The notes beneath the pieces are model-generated. The model ran no database searches. It was not told where the DNA came from and was given only the letters and a program-made list of their open reading frames with translations. From contig NZ_PVTJ01000014.1 in NCBI RefSeq assembly GCF_003002955.1, positions 1 through 64,000 on the forward strand: 64,000 nucleotides of DNA. The letters run 5' to 3'. Origin of the DNA: Glycomyces artemisiae (GTDB lineage Bacteria > Actinomycetota > Actinomycetes > Mycobacteriales > Micromonosporaceae). Each line of letters starts with the position of its first letter. The first letter of the stretch is position 1. Of this stretch, positions 16,031 through 24,712 are shown one piece after another. The translations under genes were made by a program, and so were the position numbers.

Positions 16031-17319
16031 GCCTCCCTTGCCGTGAACACGTCGCCGGTCCGCTCCCGGTCGGCCTCGCGGACCGGCAGCCGCAGCCGCA
16101 CGCTCCAGCCGCCGGCCGCGTCCGGGCCCGCCTCGAACTCCGCGCCGACCAGGTCGGCGCGCTCGCGCATCCCCACCAGGCCGCTCCCGCCGTGCTCGAC
16201 GTCCGCGACCAGGCGCTGCGCCTTCCCGTTGGCGGCCAGCAGCTCCACCGCGTCATTGAGGTACGCGAGGCGAAGCCGCACCCGCGCGCCCGGCGCGTGC
16301 TGGCGGGCGTTCGTCAGCGCCTGCTGCGCGATCCGGTACAGCGAGATGTCCGCGATCGGCGGCAGCACGAGCGGTTCGCCCTCCCGCGCGAACGCGATAT
16401 CGTCGCCGAGGCGCCGGGACTCCTCGACCAGCGCGTCGAGCGCGGACAGGCCCGGCACGGGCGCGTCGCCGTCGGCGTCGCCGCGTTCGCGCAGGAGGCC
16501 GACGACCTGCCGCAGGTTCGCCAGGGTCTCCTTGCCCCGCGAGCGGATCCACCCGGCCCCGGCCTTCGCGGCGGCCGGGTCGCGGTCGATGAGGCGCTCG
16601 ATCGCGGCGGCTTGGACGACCATGCCCGAGAGGTGGTGCGCGGCCACGTCGTGGAGCTCCCGAGCGATGCGGGTCCGCTCGGCCCGCACCGATGATTCGG
16701 CCCGTTCCCTTGCGGCCCTGAGCATCTGCTCGGCGCGCTCGCGGGCGAGGGCCCGGTTGCGGCGGCGGGCCGCCACGTAAGCGCCCACGAAGGCCGCCGC
16801 CGCGTACAGGAGCGCGCTCGATCCGAGCTGGTTCACGACGATGACCGCCGAGCCCGACTCGCCCCAGGTCGCCGCCACCGATGCGCCGGTCTCCAGGACC
16901 ACGGCCACCGCTGCGGCCGTGAACGCGAACCGCGCCGACGCGAGCGTCCCCACCGTGTACGCGGCGATGGCCGGGCCGAAGCCCTGGGCCATGATCTGCG
17001 GCGCCACCGCGATGATCCCGATCTGCAGAGCCACGACGAGCGCGAGACACAGGCCGGGCCGCACCCGCCGCAGGCACAGCAGCAGCCCCTGCCCCGCCGC
17101 GAGCGCGCCCATGGCCCACACTTCGGCGGCGGTGACCTGGAGCGACGCCTCGGACGGGGCGAGGCGCGCCAGGACCGCGTACAGCCCCAGCGTGACCGCC
17201 GCGACCAGCACGGCGAGCACGGCGTCCCTGGTGAACGGCCGGGCGGCCCCGATCCGGGAGAGCGCCTTGTCGAGGCGCTCTCCCGCTGACAGGGCGGCCG
17301 CCGGAGCGGGCGCTGACAT
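16027..17319 (-). CDS. DesK/NarX-like sensor histidine kinase
   Basis: A 430-aa membrane sensor kinase. Several hydrophobic segments in the first 190 residues form the membrane sensor; then a short coiled segment and the HisKA_3 phosphoacceptor box ARELHDVAAHHLSG. The ATPase domain has an N-box-like stretch (YRIAQQALTNARQHAPG) and ends in GGSGLVGMRERADLVGA. The G1 box, usually N-D-G-x-G, reads AANGKAQ here and lacks the Asp, so nucleotide binding may be altered. ATG 17317-17319 follows GGAGG, 11 bases after the serine hydrolase gene; stop overlaps the regulator start. Confidence 0.9.
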   Translation of the reverse strand: MSAPAPAAALSAGERLDKALSRIGAARPFTRDAVLAVLVAAVTLGLYAVLARLAPSEASLQVTAAEVWAMGALAAGQGLLLCLRRVRPGLCLALVVALQIGIIAVAPQIMAQGFGPAIAAYTVGTLASARFAFTAAAVAVVLETGASVAATWGESGSAVIVVNQLGSSALLYAAAAFVGAYVAARRRNRALARERAEQMLRAARERAESSVRAERTRIARELHDVAAHHLSGMVVQAAAIERLIDRDPAAAKAGAGWIRSRGKETLANLRQVVGLLRERGDADGDAPVPGLSALDALVEESRRLGDDIAFAREGEPLVLPPIADISLYRIAQQALTNARQHAPGARVRLRLAYLNDAVELLAANGKAQRLVADVEHGGSGLVGMRERADLVGAEFEAGPDAAGGWSVRLRLPVREADRERTGDVFTAREA

Positions 17320-17330
17320 GCTTCCTCCGG

Positions 17331-19244
17331 TCAGTAGGAGATGTTCGGCGACAGGAGCTGGAACTCGATCGCGAAGTCGGCGACCGCGCTGAGGGCCAGC
17401 AGCGTGACCACCGTACCGGTCACCGCCCGCCACCCGGCCTTGCGCCGGATCTCGCCGACGAGCCGCACCGCCGCGGGGATCAGGCCGAGCGCCCCGGCGA
17501 GCTGGAGGACCTGGACGGTGCGGATGAGCGCGGCGCCGGGGTCCTGGAGACCCATGGCGAGCATGAAGATCGCGACCCACCCGGCGACGGCGAGCAGCGA
17601 GCACGCGGCGGCGACGCGCACGAGCACCCGCCAGCGCCGCCCTTCCGGGCCGGGGCCGGGACGGTGCCGCAGCCTGCGGTACAGGGCCGCGGCGGGCCAG
17701 GCGAGGAGGCCGATGAGGAGCACCGCGATCGCGGCGATCGTGATCGGAAGTCCGATCCGGCGTTCGACGTCCATGGGCAGCAGGGTGAACGCGGCGTCGT
17801 GGACGATGCCGGTGACCTCGCCGTCCTCGATGTTCACGGCGAGGACGCGTTCGCCGCCGACCTCGCGCCACAGGGCGTCGCCCACCTGCTCGTACACGGC
17901 GGGTTCGAGCGTGCCCGGGTCGGCGTCGAACGCGATCCGGCCGTCGTCGAGCGCGGTGATCTTCGTGGTGCTGAGCAGGTCGAGCGCGCTCAGGAACGTG
18001 CTGTGGAAGCCGCGCGAGGCGTGGTAGGTGCCCGCGACGAGTTCGGCGTCGGAGTCCTCGACGGGGGTCGTCTCGGTCTGGCCGGGGAAGTACCGGTCGG
18101 CGAAGTCGCGCATCAGGTCGCTGCGGAGCCCGAGCGTGGCGGCCCCGTCGGTGCCGGTGCTGTTGAAGGACACGTAGATCCCGGCGCCGTCCTCGGGGTA
18201 GAGGTTCAGGTGCGAGTGGAAGAAGTTGGTGTCGCCGCCGTGGCCCACGACGCGGTGGCCGTTCTGGTCCTCCTGGAACCAGCCGAGGGTCATGCGGGGT
18301 GCGTCGGCGAAGGCCCCGAGGCTGTCGGCGTCGAGTGCGGGGGAGAACATCTGCTCCCGCGTCTCCGCGTCGAGCAGCTGTGTGCCGACGCCGAGCTGCG
18401 CGAGCATGAACTTGGCCATGTCGTCGGCGGTCGCCGAGAGCGCCCCGGCGGGCGGGGTGCCGACGTACTCGAACGGCTGGGCCGGCCCGCTGGAGTCGTT
18501 GTAGCCCTCCGAGACGCGGTCCGCGAGGTCCGCGGGGAGCGGCTGGCGGAACGAGGAGGAGTCCATGCCGAGCGGTTCGAGAATGTTCGCGTCGATGTAG
18601 TCCTCGAACGGCATGCCGCTCACGCGCTCCACGATGTACCCGGCGAGGGCGTTCCCGTAGTTGGAGTACGCGGGGGTGGTGCCGGGCCGGTACACCTGCT
18701 CGGGCGGGTCGGTCGCGAGCGCCGCGCGCAGGTCGACGTCCTCGCCTTCGAGGCCGATGAGCCCGGAGACGCGCTCCTCGAACCCGGCGGTGTGGCTGAG
18801 CAGGTGCCGCAGCGTCAGGTCCTCGTCGTAGTCGCGTGCTATGTCGAAGTCGAGGTACGCGGCCACGTCGGTGTCGAGGTCGAGTTCGCCGTCCTCGACG
18901 AGCTGCATGACGGCGGTCGCGGTGAACACCTTCGAGATCGAGCCGGGCCGGAACAGCGTGTCGGCGGGGTCGACCGGCGTGCCGGGCGCGGCCTCGCCGA
19001 ACCCGCGGGTGGTGAAGACGCCGCCGTCGCCGACGACGGCGACGCTGGCCCCCGCGATCCCTTCGGCCTCAAGCATCTCGGGCAGGGTCTCGTCGAGCCA
19101 AGCGTCGACGTTCGCGGCGGTGAAGTCCTCGGCGGCGTCGGGCGTGTGCGGTTCGGGCGCCGCGGGGGCGGCGCTCCCGCAGGCGGTCGCGAGGACCGCG
19201 ACCGCGGCCAGGGCCGCGGCGGCGGCGAGATGTCGGGCGGTCAT
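17331..19244 (-). CDS. Serine hydrolase (beta-lactamase/CubicO family) lipoprotein with C-terminal membrane helices
   Basis: A 637-aa serine hydrolase related to class C beta-lactamases and DD-peptidases. Signal peptide with lipobox-like LATAC (Cys22); catalytic SISK (Ser102, Lys105), YSN (193-195) and HGG in VGHGGDTN. A linker domain follows, then three to four hydrophobic helices (from about 497 to the end), so the enzyme would face outward while anchored at both ends. It is the first gene of a unit with a histidine kinase and response regulator. Processing of wall peptides or antibiotic response are plausible roles; the substrate is unknown. Confidence 0.85.
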   Translation of the reverse strand: MTARHLAAAAALAAVAVLATACGSAAPAAPEPHTPDAAEDFTAANVDAWLDETLPEMLEAEGIAGASVAVVGDGGVFTTRGFGEAAPGTPVDPADTLFRPGSISKVFTATAVMQLVEDGELDLDTDVAAYLDFDIARDYDEDLTLRHLLSHTAGFEERVSGLIGLEGEDVDLRAALATDPPEQVYRPGTTPAYSNYGNALAGYIVERVSGMPFEDYIDANILEPLGMDSSSFRQPLPADLADRVSEGYNDSSGPAQPFEYVGTPPAGALSATADDMAKFMLAQLGVGTQLLDAETREQMFSPALDADSLGAFADAPRMTLGWFQEDQNGHRVVGHGGDTNFFHSHLNLYPEDGAGIYVSFNSTGTDGAATLGLRSDLMRDFADRYFPGQTETTPVEDSDAELVAGTYHASRGFHSTFLSALDLLSTTKITALDDGRIAFDADPGTLEPAVYEQVGDALWREVGGERVLAVNIEDGEVTGIVHDAAFTLLPMDVERRIGLPITIAAIAVLLIGLLAWPAAALYRRLRHRPGPGPEGRRWRVLVRVAAACSLLAVAGWVAIFMLAMGLQDPGAALIRTVQVLQLAGALGLIPAAVRLVGEIRRKAGWRAVTGTVVTLLALSAVADFAIEFQLLSPNISY

Positions 19245-19372
19245 GTCGTTGCTCCATCAGGGTGTGTGGTCTCGGTCGGACCACGCAATCCTGTCCGGAA
19301 AGGGGTGTTCGCGACTTCTGGCGCGAGTCGGAATTCGGCTTGCGACTTTTGGGGGAGGACGACGCGAACACG

Positions 19373-19403
19373 AAGGGGCACCGCCGATCCGGCGGTGCCC
19401 CTT
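19373..19403. terminator. Bidirectional-looking hairpin after the methyltransferase
   Basis: A 13-base perfect stem, AAGGGGCACCGCC with GGCGGTGCCCCTT, with a 5-base loop. The arm-end A/T pairs give short T tracts on both strands. It ends the leftward methyltransferase transcript upstream of the serine hydrolase promoter. Confidence 0.82.
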
Positions 19404-19418
19404 CCTCTTGCGGCCCTG

Positions 19419-20165
19419 CTAGCGGTCCATCAGGGCGAACACGCCCCAGCCGAGGTATTCGCGCTGGTAGCGGGCGTGCCTGACGGGCGCCGCGTCGAGC
19501 TCGGCGCGCATCTGCGCGTACAGCTCGTCATCGGGGTTGGCGTCGAGCCACTGGCGGACGTTGAGCCACTGGGCCGCGGAGTAGCGGTCCCAGCTGTCCT
19601 GGTCGGCCAGGACCATTTCGACGACGTCGCAGCCGAGGCCGTTGAAGTGCTCCAGCAGCTCGGGGAGCGCGAACAGCTCCTCCTTGCTCGACATGTAGCA
19701 GCCTTCGACCGCGGCCTGGTCGGGCGGGTCGAGCCGCCAGTACGGCTCGCCGACGAGCATCATCCCGCCGGGTGCGAGGCTGCGGCGCAGCAGCTCGACG
19801 GTGCCTTCGACACCATCGCCGATCCAGGTCGCGCCGATGCACGACGCGATGCCGACTGGCTCGTCGGCGACGTGCCCGGCGGCGTCGCCGTGCACGAACG
19901 ACACCCGGTCGGCGACGCCGAGGTCGGCGGCGCGCTCGCGGGCGGCGGCGATGAAGGCGGTGCTGATGTCGACGCCGGTGCCGGTCGTGCCGTGGTCGCG
20001 CGCCCAGGTGGACAGCATCTCGCCCTTGCCGCAGGCGAGGTCGAGCATCGTCGTGCCGGGCGCGGGCCGCACGGCCCGGCCGAGGGTCGCCAGTTTCTCC
20101 GGCGTGAACGGGTTGATCAGCCGGTGGCTGCTCTCGCGGATGGTGAAGCTACGTGGGAGATCCAC
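19419..20165 (-). CDS. Class I SAM-dependent methyltransferase
   Basis: A 248-aa cytoplasmic methyltransferase. Motif I LDLACGKG is at 41-48, the acidic post-I residue in GVDIS, and GDAAGH corresponds to motif II. The N-terminal HRLINPFTPEKL pattern and the C-terminal segment YQREYLGWGVFALM occur in small-molecule methyltransferases often annotated near UbiE-like proteins. Monocistronic with its own terminator. Substrate not predictable. Confidence 0.85.
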   Translation of the reverse strand: MDLPRSFTIRESSHRLINPFTPEKLATLGRAVRPAPGTTMLDLACGKGEMLSTWARDHGTTGTGVDISTAFIAAARERAADLGVADRVSFVHGDAAGHVADEPVGIASCIGATWIGDGVEGTVELLRRSLAPGGMMLVGEPYWRLDPPDQAAVEGCYMSSKEELFALPELLEHFNGLGCDVVEMVLADQDSWDRYSAAQWLNVRQWLDANPDDELYAQMRAELDAAPVRHARYQREYLGWGVFALMDR

Positions 20166-20334
20166 TGTGGTCGGTCGTCCTTCTCTTGGAAGCGTTGTGA
20201 ACGGCTGAGGATCGCGGCCGGACGAGACCGGCCGCGAGAACCTGGACGACCATCGAATGCACCTGCTTCGGTAGTGGGGGACGTGCGGAACCCCGCGACG
20301 CTACCGCCCTATACCCCATGCGTCCAACGGTTTT

Positions 20335-21273
20335 TCACCTGTAGTGATCGAGGATCTCCCGCGCCAGCTCCTGCACCCGCGCCACCGCCTCCGGCGGGCC
20401 GGTCACCGTCGCGGTGTTCCCGAACGCGAGGAGCTGCCGCACGTCCTCCAGGACCCGGCACCGCAGCACCGCCGACCGCCACCCGTCCGCTTCGGGCCCG
20501 CCCATCGACAGGCGCGAGCCGAGGATGCGCCGCGCCCGCCCCACCTGGTACTCCTGGATCCGAAGGCGCACTTCGAGGTCCCCGGCGGACTCCCATCCCG
20601 ACGTCAGCTCGGCGGCGACCGCCGCGAGCGCCGCGCCCTCGCGCAGCCGCCTGGCGGTGCGCAGCGGCTCCCACCGGGCGATCCGCTGGAGGTTGAGCAG
20701 CCGCGGCCGCCCCTCCTCGTCGGCGACGAGGTACCAGCGGCCGCCTTTCGCCAAGAGCCCGTACGGGTCCACCGTGCGCCACCGGGCCTCCTCGCCCTCC
20801 CGCTCGTACCGCACCCGCAGCCGCACCCCGCGGCGCAGGTCGCCGATGAGCGCGCCGGGGGAGGTGCCCGCGGGCTCGGGGCCGAACCACGGCCGGTTGT
20901 CGCTGACGACGAGGTCGCCGACCGCGATCAGGTCGTCCGGCGGGCGCGCCCCGGTCACCTTCCGCAGGGCCCGGCCGCTCACCTGCGCGACGCCGAGGCG
21001 CTCGCGCTGGTCCACGTCGAGCCCCGTGAGCGCCAAGTGCTCACGCTCGCCCGGCGTCAGGCGCCCGGAGTCGAGTCCGCCGCCGGGGAGCATCGAGACG
21101 CCGCCGTACCGGCCGCGGCGCATGAGGACCGGGAACCCGGCGTCCTGGAGCCAGCGCAGGTCCCGCATCACCGTGCGGTCCGACACGCCGGTCTCGGCCG
21201 CGAGCGCCGCGACCGTGGTCTCCGGCCGCGACCGCAGGGCCAGGAGCAGGGAGAAGAACCTGTCGGGAGTCAT
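20335..21273 (-). CDS. YafY-type WYL-domain transcriptional regulator
   Basis: A 312-aa regulator with an N-terminal HTH_11/DeoR-like domain (RFFSLLLALRSRPETTVAAL, then GVSDRTVMRDLRWLQDAG) and a WYL domain (about 120-210, with WRTVDPYGLLAKGGRWYLVA) plus the WCX C-terminal extension. Divergent from a VOC gene, with a palindrome between them that is the probable shared operator. This pairing of YafY-like regulator and VOC/dioxygenase gene is common in actinobacteria. Confidence 0.9.
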   Translation of the reverse strand: MTPDRFFSLLLALRSRPETTVAALAAETGVSDRTVMRDLRWLQDAGFPVLMRRGRYGGVSMLPGGGLDSGRLTPGEREHLALTGLDVDQRERLGVAQVSGRALRKVTGARPPDDLIAVGDLVVSDNRPWFGPEPAGTSPGALIGDLRRGVRLRVRYEREGEEARWRTVDPYGLLAKGGRWYLVADEEGRPRLLNLQRIARWEPLRTARRLREGAALAAVAAELTSGWESAGDLEVRLRIQEYQVGRARRILGSRLSMGGPEADGWRSAVLRCRVLEDVRQLLAFGNTATVTGPPEAVARVQELAREILDHYR

Positions 21274-21290
21274 AGTTCCAGTTTCCCAGA

Positions 21291-21315
21291 GAACCTGACA
21301 GATCCCGTCAGGTTC
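21291..21315. promoter_or_regulatory. WYL-regulator operator between divergent genes
   Basis: A perfect 9-base inverted repeat, GAACCTGAC ... GTCAGGTTC, with a 7-base spacer, placed 17 bases from the WYL regulator start and 40 bases from the VOC start. Its symmetry and location suggest joint control of both genes by the regulator. Confidence 0.7.
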
Positions 21316-21354
21316 CGTGCCTACGGTGGGGTCACCGACGGAAAGGAGGGCATC

Positions 21355-21720
21355 ATGCCCAAGCCGAACATCTTCATCACCTACGTCGCCGACGCCTCGG
21401 CGGCCGCCGAGTTCTACGGGGACCTCTTCGACATGAAACCGGTCTTCGAGACCCCGGCCTACATCGCCTTCGACCTCGGAGGCGGCATCAGCCTCTCGCT
21501 GTGGAGCCGCTCCGGCGTCGACCTAGCGTCGAACCCGGTGCGCACCAGCGAGCTCTGCGTCGCCGAGCCCGGCGGCGCCGGTGCGATCGACGCGCTCCAC
21601 GACGCGTGGAAGGCCAAGGGCGTCACCATCGTCGACCCGCCGCGCGACGAGGTCTTCGGCCGCACCTTCGTGGCCGCCGACCCTGACGGCAACCTCATCC
21701 GGGTCGCGCCCGTCGACTAG
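21355..21720 (+). CDS. VOC-family protein
   Basis: A 121-aa vicinal-oxygen-chelate fold protein (glyoxalase/bleomycin-resistance/dioxygenase superfamily): PNIFITYVADASAAAEFYGD at the start, and the final strand FVAADPDGNLIRV. The first usual metal ligand (His after the first strand) is not evident, so it may bind rather than convert its ligand. ATG 21355 follows AAAGGAGGG. Controlled, presumably, by the divergent WYL regulator. Confidence 0.88.
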   Translation: MPKPNIFITYVADASAAAEFYGDLFDMKPVFETPAYIAFDLGGGISLSLWSRSGVDLASNPVRTSELCVAEPGGAGAIDALHDAWKAKGVTIVDPPRDEVFGRTFVAADPDGNLIRVAPVD

Positions 21721-21836
21721 CGCCCGCCGCGGCACACCCTGCGGGCGGCGGCCCCCGCCGCCGCCCGCTTCCCATGCGCGCATGGCGATACGGCCATCAA
21801 CGGCCGTGGATCACAACCGCGCCCCAGTCGCCGTAA

Positions 21837-21860
21837 TTGAAAACGGGTACCGTTATCTTT
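21837..21860 (+). promoter_or_regulatory. Metalloregulator-like palindrome upstream of the MFS/ABC operon
   Basis: AACGG-GTA-CCGTT (21842-21854) is a perfect inverted repeat embedded in a TTGAAA...ATCTTT context, in an AT-richer patch. Its length and AA/TT-flanked form resemble Fur-superfamily (Zur-like) sites, but I have not matched it to a verified consensus. It ends at the TTG that opens the MFS frame, which argues that translation starts downstream. Confidence 0.45.
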
Positions 21861-21918
21861 GTCGGAGTCATCCGCCCCGGACGCGCCGCCCCGCGCGCCC
21901 CGACTCCTGCGAGGTCCC

Positions 21919-23160
21919 GTGCGCACCCTCAGATCCTTTGCGGCCCAGCCGCTCGCGGTGCGCCTGCTGCTCGCCAACCAGCTCGGCGTCAATCTCGGCT
22001 TCTACATGGTGATCCCGTACCTCGCGGTCCACCTGGAGACCAGCGCGGGCATGTCGCTCGCCGCCGTCGGCGTCGTCCTCGGCGTGCGCAACCTCAGCCA
22101 GCAGGGCCTGTTCCTCATCGGCGGCACCGCCTCCGACCGGCTCGGCCCCCGCGGCGTCATCATCGCCGGATGCCTCCTGCGCGCCGCCGGGTTCGGCATG
22201 TTCGCCCTCACGCCCACCCTGCCGGTGCTCATCGCCGCGTCGATCATCAGCGGCGTCGCCGGGGCCCTGTTCAACCCCGCCGTGCGCGCCTACATCGCCG
22301 ACGCCTCCGGCGACCGCAAAGCCGAGGCGTTCGCCCTGTTCAACCTGTTCGCGAACACCGGCATGTGCGTCGGCCCGCTCGTCGGCTCCGCGCTCGTCCT
22401 CATCGACTTCCGGGTCGGCGCGGCCGTCGCCGCCGCCGTCTTCGCGGGCCTCGCGCTGGCCCAGGCCCTCGTCCTCCCCGCCCGCACCGCGGCCCGCGCC
22501 CCGACCACGGTCCTCGGCGGGTGGCGGACCGCCTTCGCGGACAAGGGGTTCCTCGCGTTCACGCTCGCCACGGCCGCGCTGTTCGCCCTCCAGAACCAGC
22601 TGTACCTGCTGCTCCCCACGGCCGCCGTGGACGCGACCGGGTCCTCCTGGGCCACCGCCGCGGTCTTCGGCGCGTCCACCGTCGCCACGCTCGGCCTCCA
22701 GGTGCGCGCCACCGACTGGTGCCGCGAGCGCCTCACCCGCCCCGCCGCGATCGGCCTCGGCCTGGCGCTCCTCGGCGCCGCGTTCGTCCCGCCGATCCTG
22801 CTCCCCGCCGAGACGCCGGGCCTCCACTTCGCGGCCGTGCTCGTCTCGGCCCTGCTGCTGTCGATCGGCGTCATGACCGCGCAGCCGTTCGTCCTCGAAC
22901 TCGTCGCCGACCGGGCCCCGCACGGCCTCACCGGCACCTACTACGGCGTCTACTACCTGCTCTCCGGCATCGTCGCGGCCGTCGGCACCGCCGCCGTCGG
23001 CCTCGTCGCCGACCTCGCCGCGCCCTGGGCGTCCTGGCTCGCGTGCGCCGTCCTCGGCCTCGCCTCGGCCGCGTTCGCCGCCCGCACGCCCCGCACGCCC
23101 GCCCCGCACGCCCGCCCTCGCCGCGGCCTCCTGAACGCCCCCTTGCCGTCCCGAAGATAA
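21919..23160 (+). CDS. MFS exporter (MdtH-like)
   Basis: A 413-aa, 12-helix major facilitator. GFYMVIPYLAVHLE, and the loop motif GTASDRLGPRGVIIAG in the 2-3 loop, place it with drug/metallophore exporters of the MdtH type. GTG 21919 is preferred (GCGAGG upstream) over TTG 21859, which has no ribosome site and lies in the palindrome; the TTG would add 20 residues. It is followed after 10 bases by a nickel/peptide-type ABC importer. The MFS plus importer pair recalls the CntE plus CntABCDF metallophore systems, but no metallophore synthase is nearby. Confidence 0.83.
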   Translation: MRTLRSFAAQPLAVRLLLANQLGVNLGFYMVIPYLAVHLETSAGMSLAAVGVVLGVRNLSQQGLFLIGGTASDRLGPRGVIIAGCLLRAAGFGMFALTPTLPVLIAASIISGVAGALFNPAVRAYIADASGDRKAEAFALFNLFANTGMCVGPLVGSALVLIDFRVGAAVAAAVFAGLALAQALVLPARTAARAPTTVLGGWRTAFADKGFLAFTLATAALFALQNQLYLLLPTAAVDATGSSWATAAVFGASTVATLGLQVRATDWCRERLTRPAAIGLGLALLGAAFVPPILLPAETPGLHFAAVLVSALLLSIGVMTAQPFVLELVADRAPHGLTGTYYGVYYLLSGIVAAVGTAAVGLVADLAAPWASWLACAVLGLASAAFAARTPRTPAPHARPRRGLLNAPLPSRR

Positions 23161-23170
23161 GGAACCCGTC

Positions 23171-24712
23171 ATGCACCGCCCTCGCCTCAGCCGCCGCACC
23201 GTCCTCGGCGCCGCCGGCCTCACCGCCGCCCCCGCCCTCCTCGCCGCCTGCGGCGGCACCGGCACCGATGCCGCCGACGCGCCGCAGTCCGGCGGGACCC
23301 TCCGCGCCGCGTTCGCCGGAGGCGGCGCGGACGAGGTCCTCGACCCGCACCGCGTCAACCTCTTCGCCGACGCCGCCCGCGCCAAGGCCGTGTTCGACAA
23401 GCTCGCCGACCTCGGCGCCGACATGGCCGCCGTGCCGCGCCTCGCCGAGTCCTGGACCGCCGACGCCGCGCTCACCGTGTGGACCGTGAAGCTCCGCGAG
23501 GCCGTCTTCCACGACGGCGGCCCCGTGCGCGCCGCCGACGTCCTCTACTCCTACCGGCGCATCGCCGACCCCGAGGACACCTTCCGCGCCCGGCAGGACC
23601 TCGCGCCCATCGACCTCGACGCGAGCACCGCCGTCGACGACCGCACCGTCGAGTTCGTGCTCCGCCACCCGCTCGCCGAGTTCCCGAGCGTCCTCGCCGC
23701 CTTCGGCGCCTACATCGTCCCCGAAGGCGCCACCGACTTCACCGCCCCGGTCGGCTCCGGCCCCTTCACGTTCGCGGCCTTCGAACCCGGCCGCAGCTTC
23801 GCCGCCGACCGCTTCGACGACTACTGGGACGGCCCGGCCCTCCTCGACCGCATCGAGATCGTCGTCGCCGACGAGGAGTCCGCCCGCATCAACGCCCTCC
23901 TCGGCGGCCAGGTCGAGTACGCCCACGACCTCTCGGCCACCACTGCCCGCGCCAACGAGGACAACGACGCGATCGCGCTCGTCGCCTCGCCCGGCTCCAA
24001 CATGCTCGGCTTCGCGATGAAGACCGACCGCGCCCCCTTCGACGACCCCCGCGTCCGCCAGGCGGTGTTCCTCCTGTGCGACCGCGAGCAGCTCGTCGAG
24101 TCCGTCCTCTCCGGCCGCGGCCTCGTCGGCAACGACCTGTTCGGCCTCGGCTTCGAGCACTACGCCGACGGCATCGCCCAGCGCGAACGCGACGTCGACG
24201 CCGCCAGGGCCCTCCTCGCCGAAGCGGGCGCCGCCGACCTGGGCATCGTCCTCGACACCGCCGACGTCGGCTCCGGCTTCACCGAGGCCGCGCAGATCTT
24301 CGCCGAGCAGCTCCGCGAAGGCGGCCTCGGTGTCGAGATCAGCGAGCGCAACGCCGACACCTACTGGTCCGAGGTCCTCACCGAAGGCCAGATCGCCTCC
24401 TACCGCTCCGGCGCCATGCCCATCGCCTCCCACATCTCCCAGCGCCTCCTCACCGACTCGCCCACCAACGTCACCCAGTGGCACGACGCCGCCTTCGACG
24501 ACCTCTACCTCCAGCTCCAGTCCACTGCGGACGAGACCGAGCGGCAGGGGCTGTACGACCGACTCCAGCAGCGCCTCCACGACGAGGGCGGCTACCTCGT
24601 GTGGGGCTTCGCCGACTGGATCGTCGGCACCGCCCGGAACGTGCACGGCGTCGAGCAGGCCCCCGCCAACACGCTCGACTGGGCCCGCTTCGACAAGGTC
24701 TGGATCGCCTAG
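23171..24712 (+). CDS. ABC solute-binding lipoprotein, peptide/nickel family 5
   Basis: A 513-aa extracytoplasmic binding protein. Arg-rich start, hydrophobic core and lipobox LLAAC (lipidated Cys near 28). It has the SBP_bac_5 landmarks: LAESWTADAALTVWTVKLRE, HDGGPVRAADVLYSYRRI, and VRQAVFLLCDREQLV. It belongs with nickel, metallophore or peptide binders; the ligand is not predictable. The stop TAG shares its G with the GTG of the next permease. Confidence 0.88.
   Translation: MHRPRLSRRTVLGAAGLTAAPALLAACGGTGTDAADAPQSGGTLRAAFAGGGADEVLDPHRVNLFADAARAKAVFDKLADLGADMAAVPRLAESWTADAALTVWTVKLREAVFHDGGPVRAADVLYSYRRIADPEDTFRARQDLAPIDLDASTAVDDRTVEFVLRHPLAEFPSVLAAFGAYIVPEGATDFTAPVGSGPFTFAAFEPGRSFAADRFDDYWDGPALLDRIEIVVADEESARINALLGGQVEYAHDLSATTARANEDNDAIALVASPGSNMLGFAMKTDRAPFDDPRVRQAVFLLCDREQLVESVLSGRGLVGNDLFGLGFEHYADGIAQRERDVDAARALLAEAGAADLGIVLDTADVGSGFTEAAQIFAEQLREGGLGVEISERNADTYWSEVLTEGQIASYRSGAMPIASHISQRLLTDSPTNVTQWHDAAFDDLYLQLQSTADETERQGLYDRLQQRLHDEGGYLVWGFADWIVGTARNVHGVEQAPANTLDWARFDKVWIA

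Noticed and set aside
17331-19244. Second AmiE of the wall-salvage system
   Set aside because: It carries membrane helices at the C-terminus, lies with a two-component system 26 kb away, and lacks neighbours of the NagZ/NamZ type.
21859-21918. TTG start for the MFS exporter at 21859
   Set aside because: No ribosome site precedes it and it lies at the edge of the palindromic regulatory element; GTG 21919 has GAGG upstream and gives a full-length transporter.
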